From the NCBI GenBank assembly GCA_964397255.1, contig CAYNHQ010000007.1, forward strand, positions 1 to 64,000: DNA of 64,000 nt, given 5' to 3'. Shown in pieces: positions 38,602 through 47,529 of the stretch. How positions within the stretch are numbered: position 1 is the stretch's first letter; each line of letters starts with the position of its first letter. The position numbers and the translations under genes were made by a program. A model generated the notes under the pieces. It made no database searches. It was not told the DNA's origin and saw only the letters and a program-made list of their open reading frames with translations. This stretch comes from CAYNHQ01 sp964397255 (GTDB taxonomy: Bacteria; Bdellovibrionota_G; JALEGL01; DATDPG01).

Positions 38602-41229
38602 CTAACGCAATGCAATATTTTCTTGAATGACCAATTTCTTTCGAACGATGGACCAGTTCGCTCCTTCTTTACCGGAAAGGGTCTCCACCACTTCACCGGG
38701 TCGAACCGAACCGTTTGGATGGATCGCCAATCGAATCAAAAGCTTCCCCTCCTCCCACCGCAAATCGAGAAGATGCTCTTCCAAAGAGAAAGCCCGCGAA
38801 TGACCTTCTTTTTCTCGAATAATAGGTGGAAAATTTCCCCCGTTCCATCGTTGTTCGAGCACATCGTACAATTCTTTACTCGGAATTTCGACTAAATAAT
38901 CTGCGGCCACCACCGATTTGGAGATGGCCTTTTCTTCCGGACCAAGAAGGCGAGCTTCCAAATATCGGATCCCCGTTTCTGACACGCGATTCAACGCTTC
39001 AAGCAAATATGGCGGTTCCATTTTCTCGCGCAACACCACATCGATCACTTCACCCAAACTTGAGATCCCGAGTGAAAGCGCCGGGGCAAACATCATTTCC
39101 GGCTTTGGATGATAGCCTGCCGTTTCAACGATGGTGAGTCCCGCCCGACGAAAGTGTCGTGGCATCATCCGAAGAAGATCGAGATGCGAGACATACGAAA
39201 TGGGTGGAAGTTTCGAAAAAGTGAGTCGATAGCGATTTCGCTCCCCGGGTTCCACATAATGCGGATCTTTCTTCTTCCGAACACTTCGTTCAGACTTCGA
39301 CGGCAAAGGTTCAATTGCGTTCAATTGGGTTAGAAACGCAGCCCTCTCCGTTCGCATGTCGCTGAGATCGCAGGCAATTCCACAGTGATAACAAATGAGC
39401 TTTTTCTCATCGGCTTCATGCGCTTTCAAATTCGTATGATGAACCTGTGCGCCCAATGGCTTGCCGCATGGGGGAGAAAGTCTTCCCTGAACCGCACGGC
39501 GATATTCCGTCGCGAGAAATTTTTGAGTCACGCCAACCTCAATATGTTGCCAGGGAAGCCGGCCATCGAGAGGAACAGGACGCAAATAGATCGATTCGTC
39601 TACGCCACTCTCTGTCATTGCCTCCTGCCAGGCGTGGTATTTCAGTTTTTCGTCCCAGCCATCAAATCGACATCCTTTCTTAAAGGCCCGCTCGATAACC
39701 TCCGCAATGCGCCGATCCCCCCGTGAGATAATTCCTTCGATCCGGCTGATGAGAGCATTGTGTCTCCGGAAGCTAAGACGATATTTTTTTGTCAGCTGAA
39801 TGAGAAGATTCTGTTTGCGCTGAACCTCCTCCAGCAAATCCATTCCAGCCCATTGAAATGGTGTATGCGGTTTCGGTACATGAGACGAAACAGATACTGT
39901 GACCTCTATGTGCCTTCCAGCTGCTTCCTTCCCCGCCATTGACACTCGTTTTCCCGTTTCAGCAATGCCGATGACATCTTCTTCGGTTTCCGTTGGCAAC
40001 CCGATCATGAAATAGAGTTTTACTTTTCCCCACCCACGGGAAAAAACACGCCGGGCGGTCGTAATCATTTCCTCTTCGGTAATGTTCTTTGAAATCACGT
40101 CTCGCATTCGCTGCGTACCGGCTTCGGGGGCAAATGTGAGGCCACTCGCCTTCCCGTTCGCCATTTCATCGAGTGTCTCCTCGGAGAGCCCATAGGCGCG
40201 CAGAGACGAAACACCGAGCTTCACTTTTCGCTTCCGAAGCTCTTTCATCAGTTCTTTAATGAGGGGGGAGACGCAGGAGTAATCGGCTGTGGAAAGCGAA
40301 GTGAGTGAGGCCTCGTCATATCCCGTTTTGTCGAGACCACTTAAAATGGTATCGATCACTTGTTTCGGATCCCGCTCACGGACCGGGCGATAAATCATTC
40401 CCGCCTGGCAGAACCGGCATCCTTCCGTGCATCCCCGCGCTAACTCAATCGAAAGGCGATCAAAAACCACCTCGGTATAGGCCACGGGAGATTGGTTGGG
40501 GAAAGGGTATCGATTAATGTCCTGTATGATTCGTCGAACAACCGGAAATTGAGCGCCTTCGGTTACGGGGCCTTTGACGACTTCGAAATCTGATCGATCA
40601 TCGATTTCTGTAGAATAACAACTTGGAACATACAGGCCTGGAACCCGGGCAAGTGCCGAAAGAGCACACTGACGAGAGCCGGACATCGCTCGCAACTCCG
40701 TCCATTTACGGGCCAGTTCAATCGTCGCTTCTTCGCCGTCCCCTATAACGAATACATCTATAAATGGGGCGAGGGGCTCGGGCGACATTGCACAGGGTCC
40801 TCCCGCTACAACAAGAGGCATGGCGAGATCTCGCTCCACGCTTCGAATCGGAATCCCCCCCAATTCGAGCATGTTCAAAAGATTCGTATAGGTCATCTCG
40901 TATTGGAGTGAGAAACCCACGAGATCGAAATCTTTGAGCGCCCTTCCCGTTTCTAATGAAACAAGAGGTAGATTCCGTTTTCGAAGTTCAGTTTCAAGGT
41001 CGGTCCAGGGAGCAAAGACTCTTTCGGCGGAAATATCGGGGGCGGCGTTTAGAATCCCATAGAGAATTTTAAATCCCATATGAGACATGCCGATTTCGTA
41101 GAGGTCGGGAAATGCCAGGGCAAATCGGATGGACGCATCTGCTTTCACGACTGACTGATATTCACCTCCGGCATACCGAGCCGGACGCTCCACGATGTGT
41201 AGAAAATCTTTGTAAGGATGCCGATTCAT
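38602..41229 (-). CDS. Radical SAM protein fused to a DUF2344 domain (TIGR03960 + TIGR03936)
   Basis: An 875-residue protein. The N-terminal 640 residues match the TIGR03960 family, with a B12-binding-like start (IRFALAFPDLYEIGMSHMG) and the 4Fe-4S binding motif CTEGCRFC (Cys267, Cys271, Cys274) typical of radical SAM enzymes. The C-terminal part (from about 665, RYRLTFSKLPPISYVSHLDLLRMM) matches TIGR03936/DUF2344. In many bacteria these are two adjacent genes, often next to rne/rng and ribosomal genes; here they are one chain. The reaction is not established. It starts 45 bases after the ihf-type gene stop on the same strand. Confidence 0.93.
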   Translation of the reverse strand: MNRHPYKDFLHIVERPARYAGGEYQSVVKADASIRFALAFPDLYEIGMSHMGFKILYGILNAAPDISAERVFAPWTDLETELRKRNLPLVSLETGRALKDFDLVGFSLQYEMTYTNLLNMLELGGIPIRSVERDLAMPLVVAGGPCAMSPEPLAPFIDVFVIGDGEEATIELARKWTELRAMSGSRQCALSALARVPGLYVPSCYSTEIDDRSDFEVVKGPVTEGAQFPVVRRIIQDINRYPFPNQSPVAYTEVVFDRLSIELARGCTEGCRFCQAGMIYRPVRERDPKQVIDTILSGLDKTGYDEASLTSLSTADYSCVSPLIKELMKELRKRKVKLGVSSLRAYGLSEETLDEMANGKASGLTFAPEAGTQRMRDVISKNITEEEMITTARRVFSRGWGKVKLYFMIGLPTETEEDVIGIAETGKRVSMAGKEAAGRHIEVTVSVSSHVPKPHTPFQWAGMDLLEEVQRKQNLLIQLTKKYRLSFRRHNALISRIEGIISRGDRRIAEVIERAFKKGCRFDGWDEKLKYHAWQEAMTESGVDESIYLRPVPLDGRLPWQHIEVGVTQKFLATEYRRAVQGRLSPPCGKPLGAQVHHTNLKAHEADEKKLICYHCGIACDLSDMRTERAAFLTQLNAIEPLPSKSERSVRKKKDPHYVEPGERNRYRLTFSKLPPISYVSHLDLLRMMPRHFRRAGLTIVETAGYHPKPEMMFAPALSLGISSLGEVIDVVLREKMEPPYLLEALNRVSETGIRYLEARLLGPEEKAISKSVVAADYLVEIPSKELYDVLEQRWNGGNFPPIIREKEGHSRAFSLEEHLLDLRWEEGKLLIRLAIHPNGSVRPGEVVETLSGKEGANWSIVRKKLVIQENIALR

Positions 41230-41274
41230 GCCGAGCCGAACGGCCCGGTAATTAACATGCGAAACGGAAGGGAC

Positions 41275-41580
41275 TCAACCCTGCGCGCTGGCGGCGGCTT
41301 CTTTTTCTTCGTCCACTCGCTCTTTGAGTTCTTTTCCGACTTTAAAGAAGGGGAGCTTCTTCGACCTTACCTCAACTTTCTCCCCTGTTTTTGGATTTCG
41401 CCCTACGTAGGGCTTGTAATGCTTCACCTTAAAACTTCCAAAGCCTCGAATTTCAATCCGTTCTCCCGATTTCATGGCGGACGTCATCGAATCGAAAACA
41501 AGCGCCACAATCGCTTCCGCCTGTTTTTTCGATAACTTTCCTCGTTCTGAGAGTGCTTCAATCAAATCCGATTTTGTCAT
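41275..41580 (-). CDS. IHF/HU-family DNA-bending protein
   Basis: A 101-residue protein of the HU/IHF family. The N-terminal MTKSDLIEALSER is typical of IHF beta-type subunits. The arm sequence GFGSFKVKHYKPYVGRNPKTGE contains the conserved RNP that intercalates at DNA kinks. The C-terminus has an extra acidic/Ala tail (EEKEAAASAQG). It acts as a homo- or heterodimer in nucleoid structure, recombination and regulation. GGGGGG precedes the ATG and a promoter is visible at 41681-41710. Whether it is IhfB or an HU variant needs a tree. Confidence 0.9.
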   Translation of the reverse strand: MTKSDLIEALSERGKLSKKQAEAIVALVFDSMTSAMKSGERIEIRGFGSFKVKHYKPYVGRNPKTGEKVEVRSKKLPFFKVGKELKERVDEEKEAAASAQG

Positions 41581-41680
41581 TCGCCCCCCTTGCCTGTTAT
41601 CGTTTTGAAATCATTATTGAAATTCAGCTATTGTGTCAACGAATCCTTCACGGGAAAAAAACATCCCCCGATACAGATTA

Positions 41681-41710
41681 AGTATAACATATTGAATTTA
41701 CAAAAGTAAA
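41681..41710 (-). promoter_or_regulatory. Promoter for the IHF/HU gene
   Basis: On the minus strand, TTTACT (41710-41705), an 18-base spacer and TATACT (41686-41681) form a sigma-70-type promoter about 100 bases before the ihf start. A second possible -35, a perfect TTGACA, lies nearer at 41639-41634 with a weaker -10 (AATGAT, 18 bases downstream). Confidence 0.5.
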
Positions 41711-41772
41711 TAGCATTTCACCCGACCCGGAATGGAGCCAAAATTTCTTAACTCTATAGAATCGCTATGGAT

Positions 41773-43023
41773 TTACTGACTCATTGAGGTGAGAAAGTCC
41801 TCGTTGGTCTTGGTCTTCGTAAATTTGTCGAGAAGGAATTCCATTGCATCCACGCCATTGAGCGGTTGCAACAATTTTCGGAGAATCCAGACACGATTCA
41901 GAACATCGTTGCCCAAAAGCAGCTCTTCTTTTCGCGTTCCCGACTTATTAATGTCGATGGCGGGAAAAATTCGTCGATCGGCCAATTTGCGATCCAATAC
42001 GATTTCCATATTTCCCGTTCCTTTGAACTCTTCAAAAATGACTTCGTCCATTCTGGAACCGGTATCGACAAGCGCGGTGGCAAGAATTGTCAAACTTCCA
42101 CCTTCTTCAATGTTTCGTGCCGCGCCGAAAAATCTTTTGGGACGATGAAGGGCATTCGAGTCCACACCACCGGACAGAATTTTGCCCGACGGAGGAACGA
42201 CGGAATTGTACGCGCGAGCCAATCGAGTAATCGAATCGAGCAAAATCACGACATCCCGTTTGTGTTCCACCAAGCGCTTCGCTTTTTCACTGACCATTTC
42301 CGCAACCTGAACATGGCGTTGTGCCGGTTCGTCGAATGTCGAGCTGACGACTTCTCCTTGCACCGTTCGCTCCATGTCGGTCACTTCTTCCGGACGCTCG
42401 TCAATCAGGAGAACGATCAAAACGACTTCCGGGTGATTTTTTGTGATTGCTTTCGCGATGCTTTGCATGAGAACTGTTTTTCCTGCGCGCGGAGGCGAGA
42501 CAATCAAACCCCGTTGTCCTTTGCCGATCGGGCAGAGTAGATCCATGATTCGCGTGGAATAATCGTTGTTAAACGCTTCCAATTTGAGCCGTTCGTTTGG
42601 ATAGAGTGGAGTTAAATTGTCGAAAAGAATTTTGTCGCGAGCGACTTCCGGTTTGTCGAAATTGATGGAATCCACTTTAAGGAGGGCAAAATAGCGTTCC
42701 GATTCCTTCGGCGGTCGAATTCCTCCCGAAATGGTATCGCCCGTACGAAGACTGAACCGACGAATTTGCGAAGGCGAGACATAAATATCATCGGGTCCGG
42801 GAAGATAGTTGTAGTCGGGAGCACGAAGAAAACCGAAACCGTCGGGAAGAACTTCCAGCACGCCATCGGCAACGATGGAGTCGTCCTGTTTTTCGGCGGC
42901 TGCTTGAAGAATCGCGAAGATGAGCTCTTGCTTTCGAAGCCCAGCGGCGTTCTCCACATTCATGTCTTTGGCGAGATTAGTAAGATCGCCGATCTTCATT
43001 TCTTTAACTTCTCTAAGATTCAT
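41773..43023 (-). CDS. rho: Transcription termination factor Rho
   Basis: A 416-residue hexameric RNA helicase that ends transcription. It has an N-terminal Rho domain, a cold-shock-like RNA-binding domain ([22 protein letters not shown]), Walker A SPPRAGKT (166-173), Walker [16 protein letters not shown], the Q-loop region and the C-terminal [12 protein letters not shown] and [20 protein letters not shown] segments. Length is normal. A strong hairpin lies upstream at 43154-43183 and a 140-base leader precedes the start. Rho commonly regulates its own mRNA through such a leader. Confidence 0.99.
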   Translation of the reverse strand: MNLREVKEMKIGDLTNLAKDMNVENAAGLRKQELIFAILQAAAEKQDDSIVADGVLEVLPDGFGFLRAPDYNYLPGPDDIYVSPSQIRRFSLRTGDTISGGIRPPKESERYFALLKVDSINFDKPEVARDKILFDNLTPLYPNERLKLEAFNNDYSTRIMDLLCPIGKGQRGLIVSPPRAGKTVLMQSIAKAITKNHPEVVLIVLLIDERPEEVTDMERTVQGEVVSSTFDEPAQRHVQVAEMVSEKAKRLVEHKRDVVILLDSITRLARAYNSVVPPSGKILSGGVDSNALHRPKRFFGAARNIEEGGSLTILATALVDTGSRMDEVIFEEFKGTGNMEIVLDRKLADRRIFPAIDINKSGTRKEELLLGNDVLNRVWILRKLLQPLNGVDAMEFLLDKFTKTKTNEDFLTSMSQ

Positions 43024-43153
43024 AAGGCTCCCGATTTTTTAATCCGAAAAAATTGATGACTTGGATTGATTCGCGAGGGGTGCTCGGCATGAAACTTGGC
43101 CGACTCAACTACGCTTATAGGTCGGTACTAATCCTCTCGCCGAGGAATGTCAA

Positions 43154-43183
43154 GCGCGCTGTCGTCAGCTATCGACAGCGCGC
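43154..43183 (-). terminator. Hairpin between the TSUP gene and rho
   Basis: A perfect 11-bp stem, GCGCGCTGTCG with CGACAGCGCGC, and an 8-base loop, overlapping the stop codon of the TSUP gene. No T-run follows on the minus strand (TTGACATTCC instead), so it is not a standard intrinsic terminator. It may end or attenuate transcription between the TSUP gene and rho, or stabilise the upstream mRNA. Confidence 0.6.
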
Positions 43184-43923
43184 AGAAGATCGTAGGCGAC
43201 TTTGGCGATCAGCAACCATGTGACCAAAATAAAGACCGGACGAATCGCTTTGGGACCATGCCTAACGGCCCAGGCCGCCCCCAGAGAGCCCCCGATAAAC
43301 GAGGCTATTGCACCAGGCCAGATCGCCGTGGCATTTACGGCTCCTCTAGAGGCGAAAAGAGTGATTGCTCCCAAGTTAGTGGCGAAATTGATCACTCGGG
43401 CATTTGCCGAAGCTTCGACCAGCTGAAAACCCCTCATCAAAACAAGCGCCATCATTAAAAAAGTTCCTGTCCCGGGGCCGAAAAATCCGTCGTAAAAACC
43501 AATGATGATCGCAACGATCCCAAACGCGTTCGACCAATTTTTTGCGGGATGAAGATTTTCGAGGCCCAGCTTTCGTCGAGCAAGGGTATAAAGTCCCATT
43601 AGAACCAATCCGATCAAAATGATAGGTCGTAAAACGGATGGGTCGGTTTTCGTCGCCACCCATGCCCCAAGGGCCGCGAAGATTCCAGCCGCGATCGCGA
43701 TAGGAAAAATATCGCTTCGAACATTCTTTGATCTCCAGTAACGAAATGAGCTGGCGGATGCGGTCGCAATGCCAATGCACTTGTTCGTTCCCAGCGCGAC
43801 TTGTGGCGGAAAGCCGAGAGTGAGTATTGCGGGAAGAGAAATGAGTCCGCCACCGCCGGCTACCGCGTCAACAAACCCCGCACAAAACCCGATTCCAATC
43901 AGAAAAAGAATATGCGAATCCAT
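43165..43923 (-). CDS. TSUP-family (TauE/SafE) membrane transporter
   Basis: A 252-residue protein with about eight membrane helices. The N-terminal GIGFCAGFVDAVAGGGGLISLPAIL and LGTNKCIGIATASAS are diagnostic of the TauE/SafE (TSUP) family, and the second repeat carries FYDGFFGPGTGTFLM. Family members export sulfite, sulfoacetate or related organosulfur anions; the substrate here is unknown. Its ATG overlaps the stop of the upstream DUF554 gene (TGATG), so the two are translationally coupled. Confidence 0.92.
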   Translation of the reverse strand: MDSHILFLIGIGFCAGFVDAVAGGGGLISLPAILTLGFPPQVALGTNKCIGIATASASSFRYWRSKNVRSDIFPIAIAAGIFAALGAWVATKTDPSVLRPIILIGLVLMGLYTLARRKLGLENLHPAKNWSNAFGIVAIIIGFYDGFFGPGTGTFLMMALVLMRGFQLVEASANARVINFATNLGAITLFASRGAVNATAIWPGAIASFIGGSLGAAWAVRHGPKAIRPVFILVTWLLIAKVAYDLLRAVDS

Positions 43924-44600
43924 CAGTAAATAAACGGCGCAACGAGGAAAACGAAGAGGACGGCTGGAAAAAAATCTCCCACGGGAACCTTGCCGATGTT
44001 CGTAAGGTTTACTCCAATCATTAACACCATGAGCCCCCCAACCCCCGAAAGCTCATTCATGACATGGGCGTTAGAAAACATCTGAACGTGAGAAGCAAGG
44101 AGTGCGATCAACCCTTGATAAACAAAAACCGGAAGCGCTGAAAAAGCTACGCCGATACCGTAGAGTGCTGAGAGTGGAATCGCAATGATTCCATCGAGCA
44201 TGGATTTGGTGAGTAAAAGCTCATGGTCTCCTTTGGCTGAATTAATGGGCCCGAGCACGGCGAGCGCACCCACGCAATAAAGGATAGATGCGAAAGAAAA
44301 TCCTAGGGCAAATTGTCGTTCCCCTTTCGTTCCTACGAGCTTTTTAATTCGCTCACCCAAGGCCTCTGTTTTCTTCTCCAGTTCAAGCCACGTTCCGACA
44401 ATTCCTCCCGCGGTAATGGACCCAACCAAGAGAAGAACATTTTCGAATTTGAGCGCCATTTTCATGCCCACCACAAGGGTGCAAAAACCGAGCGCCAATT
44501 TGATGGCGGAAGAAATTTTCTCATTCATTGCCTTCCGAAAAAGAACGCCGAAAAGCGACCCGACCACAATGGCAATGGTATTGACGATGACCCCGAACAT
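43923..44600 (-). CDS. DUF554-family membrane protein (YdfK-like)
   Basis: A 225-residue polytopic protein with about seven helices, recognised by its start (FGVIVNTIAIVVGSLFGVL) and by TAGGIVGTWLELEKK, VGALAVLGPINSAKGD and the C-terminal VGGLMVLMIGVNL. This is the DUF554 family of putative inner-membrane transporters or channels, function not established. The stop overlaps the start of the TSUP gene, forming a two-gene operon divergent from the EamA transporter gene (53 bases between starts). Confidence 0.9.
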   Translation of the reverse strand: MFGVIVNTIAIVVGSLFGVLFRKAMNEKISSAIKLALGFCTLVVGMKMALKFENVLLLVGSITAGGIVGTWLELEKKTEALGERIKKLVGTKGERQFALGFSFASILYCVGALAVLGPINSAKGDHELLLTKSMLDGIIAIPLSALYGIGVAFSALPVFVYQGLIALLASHVQMFSNAHVMNELSGVGGLMVLMIGVNLTNIGKVPVGDFFPAVLFVFLVAPFIY

Positions 44601-44653
44601 GGCGCCCTTGGTTACAAGACAATCAAGAATTTTGAAAGTACCTTCTTTTTTCC

Positions 44654-45526
44654 ATGGGAGAGACGTTCGCGATTCTCAATGCCATTGTTTGGGCCTGCGC
44701 GATCATTTTATTTAAGCAATGTGGGCACAAGGTCGGGCCTTTCGCTCTCAATCTTTTTAAAAACTCTTTTGGCCTGGTTCTTTTTCTCTTCACTCTTCCA
44801 CTGGCCGGCGCTGATCTTTGGCCTACGGTGCCACTTGAGCATCCTCTGCGTCTGATCCTGGGAGGAGTTGTCGGAATTGCTATTGCCGACACTCTTTTTT
44901 TCGAAGCTCTCAACATCCTTGGCGCAAGTCGCACCGCAATTATTGATTGCCTGTATAGCCCGTTTGTCACTTTCTTCGCGTTTTTTATTCTGAGCGAGCG
45001 TCTGACTCCCCAGGCTTTTGTGGGTGCCTCGCTCATAGTGGCGGGCGTATTTTTGACTTCACTGGATCCTTCGAAAAAAGAAAAAGCGCATCCTAAATTC
45101 AAACGGGGGCTGCTTTTTGGAATCATATCGATGGCTCTTATGGCGATTTCGATTGTCGTGGTGAAACCACTACTTAACATTTATCCCGTCATCTGGACGA
45201 CGACATTGCGTCTTGTGGGGGGAACATTCGGTCTTCTCGTGGTCGCCCCTTTTCTTAAAAACCGAAGAGAAATATTTTCGGCCTTTAAGCCCCAACCCAT
45301 TTGGAAGTTTATGGTCCCCGGTTCATTTCTGGGTGTTTATTTGGCTCTGCTCTTCTGGATCAGCGGCTTCAAATACACGCAGGCGAATATTGCCGCAGTT
45401 CTTAATCAGACTAGCGCCCTGTTCACGGTGATTCTAGCGGCCGTCTTCTTAAGTGAATCCCTTACCCGCTACAAAGTAGTTGCCATTATTCTCGCTTTTA
45501 TGGGAAGCGTGTTAGTGATTGTCTAG
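44654..45526 (+). CDS. EamA/DMT-family transporter
   Basis: A 290-residue inner-membrane protein with ten predicted helices in two EamA repeats (about 1-137 and 150-290). ADTLFFEALNILGASRTAIID and LNQTSALFTVILAAVFLSESLT are the typical mid-repeat segments of the drug/metabolite transporter superfamily. The substrate is unknown; relatives export amino acids, nucleotides or drugs. It is followed by a lipoprotein gene whose start lies 8 bases after its stop. Confidence 0.92.
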   Translation: MGETFAILNAIVWACAIILFKQCGHKVGPFALNLFKNSFGLVLFLFTLPLAGADLWPTVPLEHPLRLILGGVVGIAIADTLFFEALNILGASRTAIIDCLYSPFVTFFAFFILSERLTPQAFVGASLIVAGVFLTSLDPSKKEKAHPKFKRGLLFGIISMALMAISIVVVKPLLNIYPVIWTTTLRLVGGTFGLLVVAPFLKNRREIFSAFKPQPIWKFMVPGSFLGVYLALLFWISGFKYTQANIAAVLNQTSALFTVILAAVFLSESLTRYKVVAIILAFMGSVLVIV

Positions 45527-45533
45527 GATGACT

Positions 45534-45818
45534 ATGGAACCTAAACCCCTCGGACTCGCGCTTTTTATTTCACTCGCAGCTTGCACACCGGTGCCACCCA
45601 GACCGGCCGATCCATCGGGCAAACTACGTGAGGATTACGAGGCGTGCGAAAGGGAGCACGCGCGCTGCTTATCCAGAAGCCAATCCAATGATTCCGCCGC
45701 CCCCGCGCCCGCTCTCTCTGAATCCGCTCCTCCCAAAGAATCGTACGACTACGGCTATGCCCCCTCCTGCAACGCCAAACTCAAAACCTGTTACGACTCC
45801 GCCCAGAAGAAACACTAA
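45534..45818 (+). CDS. Small lipoprotein
   Basis: 94 residues from the ATG at 45534, chosen because AGGA lies 5 bases before it; ATG 45528 is an alternative. The N-terminus is a lipoprotein signal (ALFISLAAC, Cys17) followed by a Pro-rich linker. Four further cysteines in the mature part (CEREHARC, CNAKLKTC) have the spacing of two disulfides. Similar small Cys-rich lipoproteins are common in deltaproteobacterial envelopes. Function unknown. Probably co-transcribed with the EamA transporter. Confidence 0.7.
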   Translation: MEPKPLGLALFISLAACTPVPPRPADPSGKLREDYEACEREHARCLSRSQSNDSAAPAPALSESAPPKESYDYGYAPSCNAKLKTCYDSAQKKH

Positions 45819-45882
45819 TAATTTGGCAGTCCTTAGGTTTGTCATCCCGCATGCAATTCGGCCTTCGGCCGGCCTGGAACCC

Positions 45883-45958
45883 ACAATTTCGGACTATGGC
45901 GCGGGCATTTGTTTGATCGGGGGCCAAAGGACGCCCGCGCTGGCCGCTCGAAAATTGT
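45883..45958. repeat. Intergenic long inverted repeat
   Basis: Outer arms ACAATTTCG (45883-45891) and CGAAAATTGT (45949-45958) enclose inner arms GCGCGGGC (45899-45906) and GCCCGCGC (45933-45940), making an imperfect hairpin of about 75 bases between two converging genes. The GCGGGC/GCCCGC core recurs at 12803-12861. It may be a repeated palindromic element or a bidirectional terminator; no T-run is present. Confidence 0.5.
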
Positions 45959-46296
45959 TATGGCCTAAGTGCCTCGTTCTGACTGGCTTCCCGCATGGAA
46001 ACACTCAATGCAACCAAGAGAGGCAATGCTACTAAGTACAGCAAGACTATCAGGAGCAGAGGAAACCAACCTTTCAAGCTTGGAACGTATCCTTGAAGCG
46101 CCACAAAGAGCGAGACAGGCAGAACGGCCGCAAGTGCACGCAACCTGAATGGAATCTTAATTGGCATTTCGACGTGGTGAGGTGTGAGACAGGAGGTGCA
46201 GCCAACAATTGCGCTGCCCTCGTGACGAATAGGCAGGATAATTCCCCACAACTGTCGGTATGTCAGCCAATGTTTACATTTCACACATTTAGTCAT
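45958..46296 (-). CDS. Small zinc-ribbon membrane protein
   Basis: A 112-residue protein. The N-terminus has two cysteine pairs (CVKC and CTSC), a probable rubredoxin-like zinc ribbon, followed after a basic segment by two membrane helices (about 52-70 and 77-98). The CxxC-H-W start followed by a hairpin of helices is common in small bacterial membrane proteins of unknown function (TIGR04104-like layout). Its stop overlaps the end of the inverted repeat at 45883-45958. Confidence 0.6.
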   Translation of the reverse strand: MTKCVKCKHWLTYRQLWGIILPIRHEGSAIVGCTSCLTPHHVEMPIKIPFRLRALAAVLPVSLFVALQGYVPSLKGWFPLLLIVLLYLVALPLLVALSVSMREASQNEALRP

Positions 46297-46609
46297 GAAT
46301 AGGCTGCATCCATTCTAAATTTTATTGGCCGGATTTTTTCCCAACATTTGCCGGGATAGGCAGAGCGATCAAAAATTGGAATGTTCTCATGGAGTTCAAC
46401 GTACTACTCGACGGAGCCTTGCTCAAGGCAATTTATGTAAATCACTATAAGGGTAGCTTGCTGTACCCAGGTCTTAGCTGCCTGGATTGCAACTCCCTTC
46501 GAAAAGGTCACAGTATTTTGGCATTAACTTATTTTGTAGGTTTTGTAAAATTTTATTAACAATATTAAATATTTATGTATATTTACATTAACTTATCTAA
46601 CGTGTTAAT
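46297..46609. other. Intergenic region leading to a toxin-antitoxin promoter
   Basis: No gene is seen. Two small hairpins occur around 46445-46485 (GGGTA/TACCC and CCAGG/CCTGG). The last 80 bases are extremely AT-rich and hold the promoter and operator described separately. Confidence 0.4.
46587..46609 (+). promoter_or_regulatory. Promoter/operator of the DUF4258 toxin-antitoxin module
   Basis: An inverted repeat ATTAAC (46587-46592) and GTTAAT (46604-46609) lies directly against the ATG at 46610. A TATCTA box (46594-46599) sits between the arms and would start transcription near 46606. No ribosome binding site precedes the ATG. This layout suggests repression by the antitoxin and a nearly leaderless mRNA. 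Confidence 0.5.
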
Positions 46610-46930
46610 ATGACAGCAGGTAATCAGAGTAGTCGTTCTCCAAAGCTCACAACGGGTGAGCTGATGAAGATGGTTTCAGACCTTCCCATTCGCTACACGA
46701 TGCACGCTTTGGAGCGAATGAGGGAACGGAAGATCCTTCAGGTGGCAGTGAGTCAGATGTTACGTGGGAAGACAGGGCAGAGAATGCATGACCCCGCCAG
46801 GGATGAACTCGAACGAGGACGGTGGAAGTATCGCATTCATGGCGCCGATATTGATCACCACCCGATTGGGGTAGCTGTTGCGATCGAAAATGAAGTTGTT
46901 GTCGTAACTGTTTTTCGACGAGCTGACTAA
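46610..46930 (+). CDS. Probable toxin, DUF4258 family
   Basis: A 106-residue protein. The core HALERMRERKILQVAVSQMLRGKTGQ, then WKYRIHGADIDHHPIGVAVAIENEVVVVTVFRRAD, is the DUF4258 pattern (H-A-x-E-R-M-x-x-R-x-I at the start, a terminal 'vvTV' strand). DUF4258 proteins have a RelE/MqsR-like fold and are commonly the toxin of a two-gene system, presumably an mRNA interferase. It is followed after 15 bases by a helix-turn-helix gene, the toxin-first order of mqsRA and higBA. The region is AT-rich and lies beside mobile elements. Confidence 0.75.
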   Translation: MTAGNQSSRSPKLTTGELMKMVSDLPIRYTMHALERMRERKILQVAVSQMLRGKTGQRMHDPARDELERGRWKYRIHGADIDHHPIGVAVAIENEVVVVTVFRRAD

Positions 46931-46945
46931 GCGAGGTGTAGAAAA

Positions 46946-47443
46946 ATGAAAGGGGTTACAAAAAAGGAATTTATCTACGAAGGCGCGGGGTTCCCAGTCA
47001 CGTTGATCGGATTTCCGTTCAAAACCGTCCATAGCGATGTGGTGTTAGATGTAGATATGGACCAACTCGATCTCGCGATTGCCTTTGTGGTGTTGAGAAA
47101 ACCTGCGCCCCTTACGGGTTATGAAATCAAATTCTTAAGAACCATTGTTGGCCTTAGCCTACAAAATTTTGGAAAGGAACTAGGGGTCACAGCACCTGCG
47201 GTAAAGAAATGGGAAGATTTCAAAGAAGAAGAAATGGGATCTGTTACGAACGATTTTGGAATTCGAAATTTTGTCGCTAAAAAACTTTCACTTGAACATG
47301 AGAGGCATGTTGATATCGCGGTCCATCGATCGATTTTGGAAGCCTCGGAATTTTGGCCGCCGGAAACGATCCAAATTCCTTATCACATTCTAAAAGACTT
47401 CCGACATAAAGCGGAGGTTTGGCGCGGGCAACATGCAAGTTAG
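46946..47443 (+). CDS. Probable antitoxin with helix-turn-helix (MqsA/HigA2-like)
   Basis: A 165-residue protein. The segment LTGYEIKFLRTIVGLSLQNF, then GKELGVTAPAVKKWED (about residues 57-91), is the helix-turn-helix characteristic of MqsA/YgiT-type antitoxins, including the G-Y-E-I-K-F-L-R start and the K-W-E recognition end. The N-terminal zinc-binding CxxC of MqsA is missing, so toxin binding must differ. GAGGTG precedes the ATG. It should neutralise the upstream DUF4258 toxin and repress their shared promoter at 46587-46609. The C-terminal 70 residues are unrecognised. Confidence 0.75.
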   Translation: MKGVTKKEFIYEGAGFPVTLIGFPFKTVHSDVVLDVDMDQLDLAIAFVVLRKPAPLTGYEIKFLRTIVGLSLQNFGKELGVTAPAVKKWEDFKEEEMGSVTNDFGIRNFVAKKLSLEHERHVDIAVHRSILEASEFWPPETIQIPYHILKDFRHKAEVWRGQHAS

Positions 47444-47529
47444 GCTGGGATATGGATTGAAAAATGTGAAGGTGCTGATCGGAAAGCGGATCTTGAAAAT
47501 AGAAAACACTGACGAGGCTACTGGTTGGA

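Noticed and set aside
46445..46485. Small RNA suggested by two hairpins (GGGTA/TACCC and CCAGG/CCTGG)
   Set aside because: The stems are only five pairs each and no promoter or terminator brackets them.
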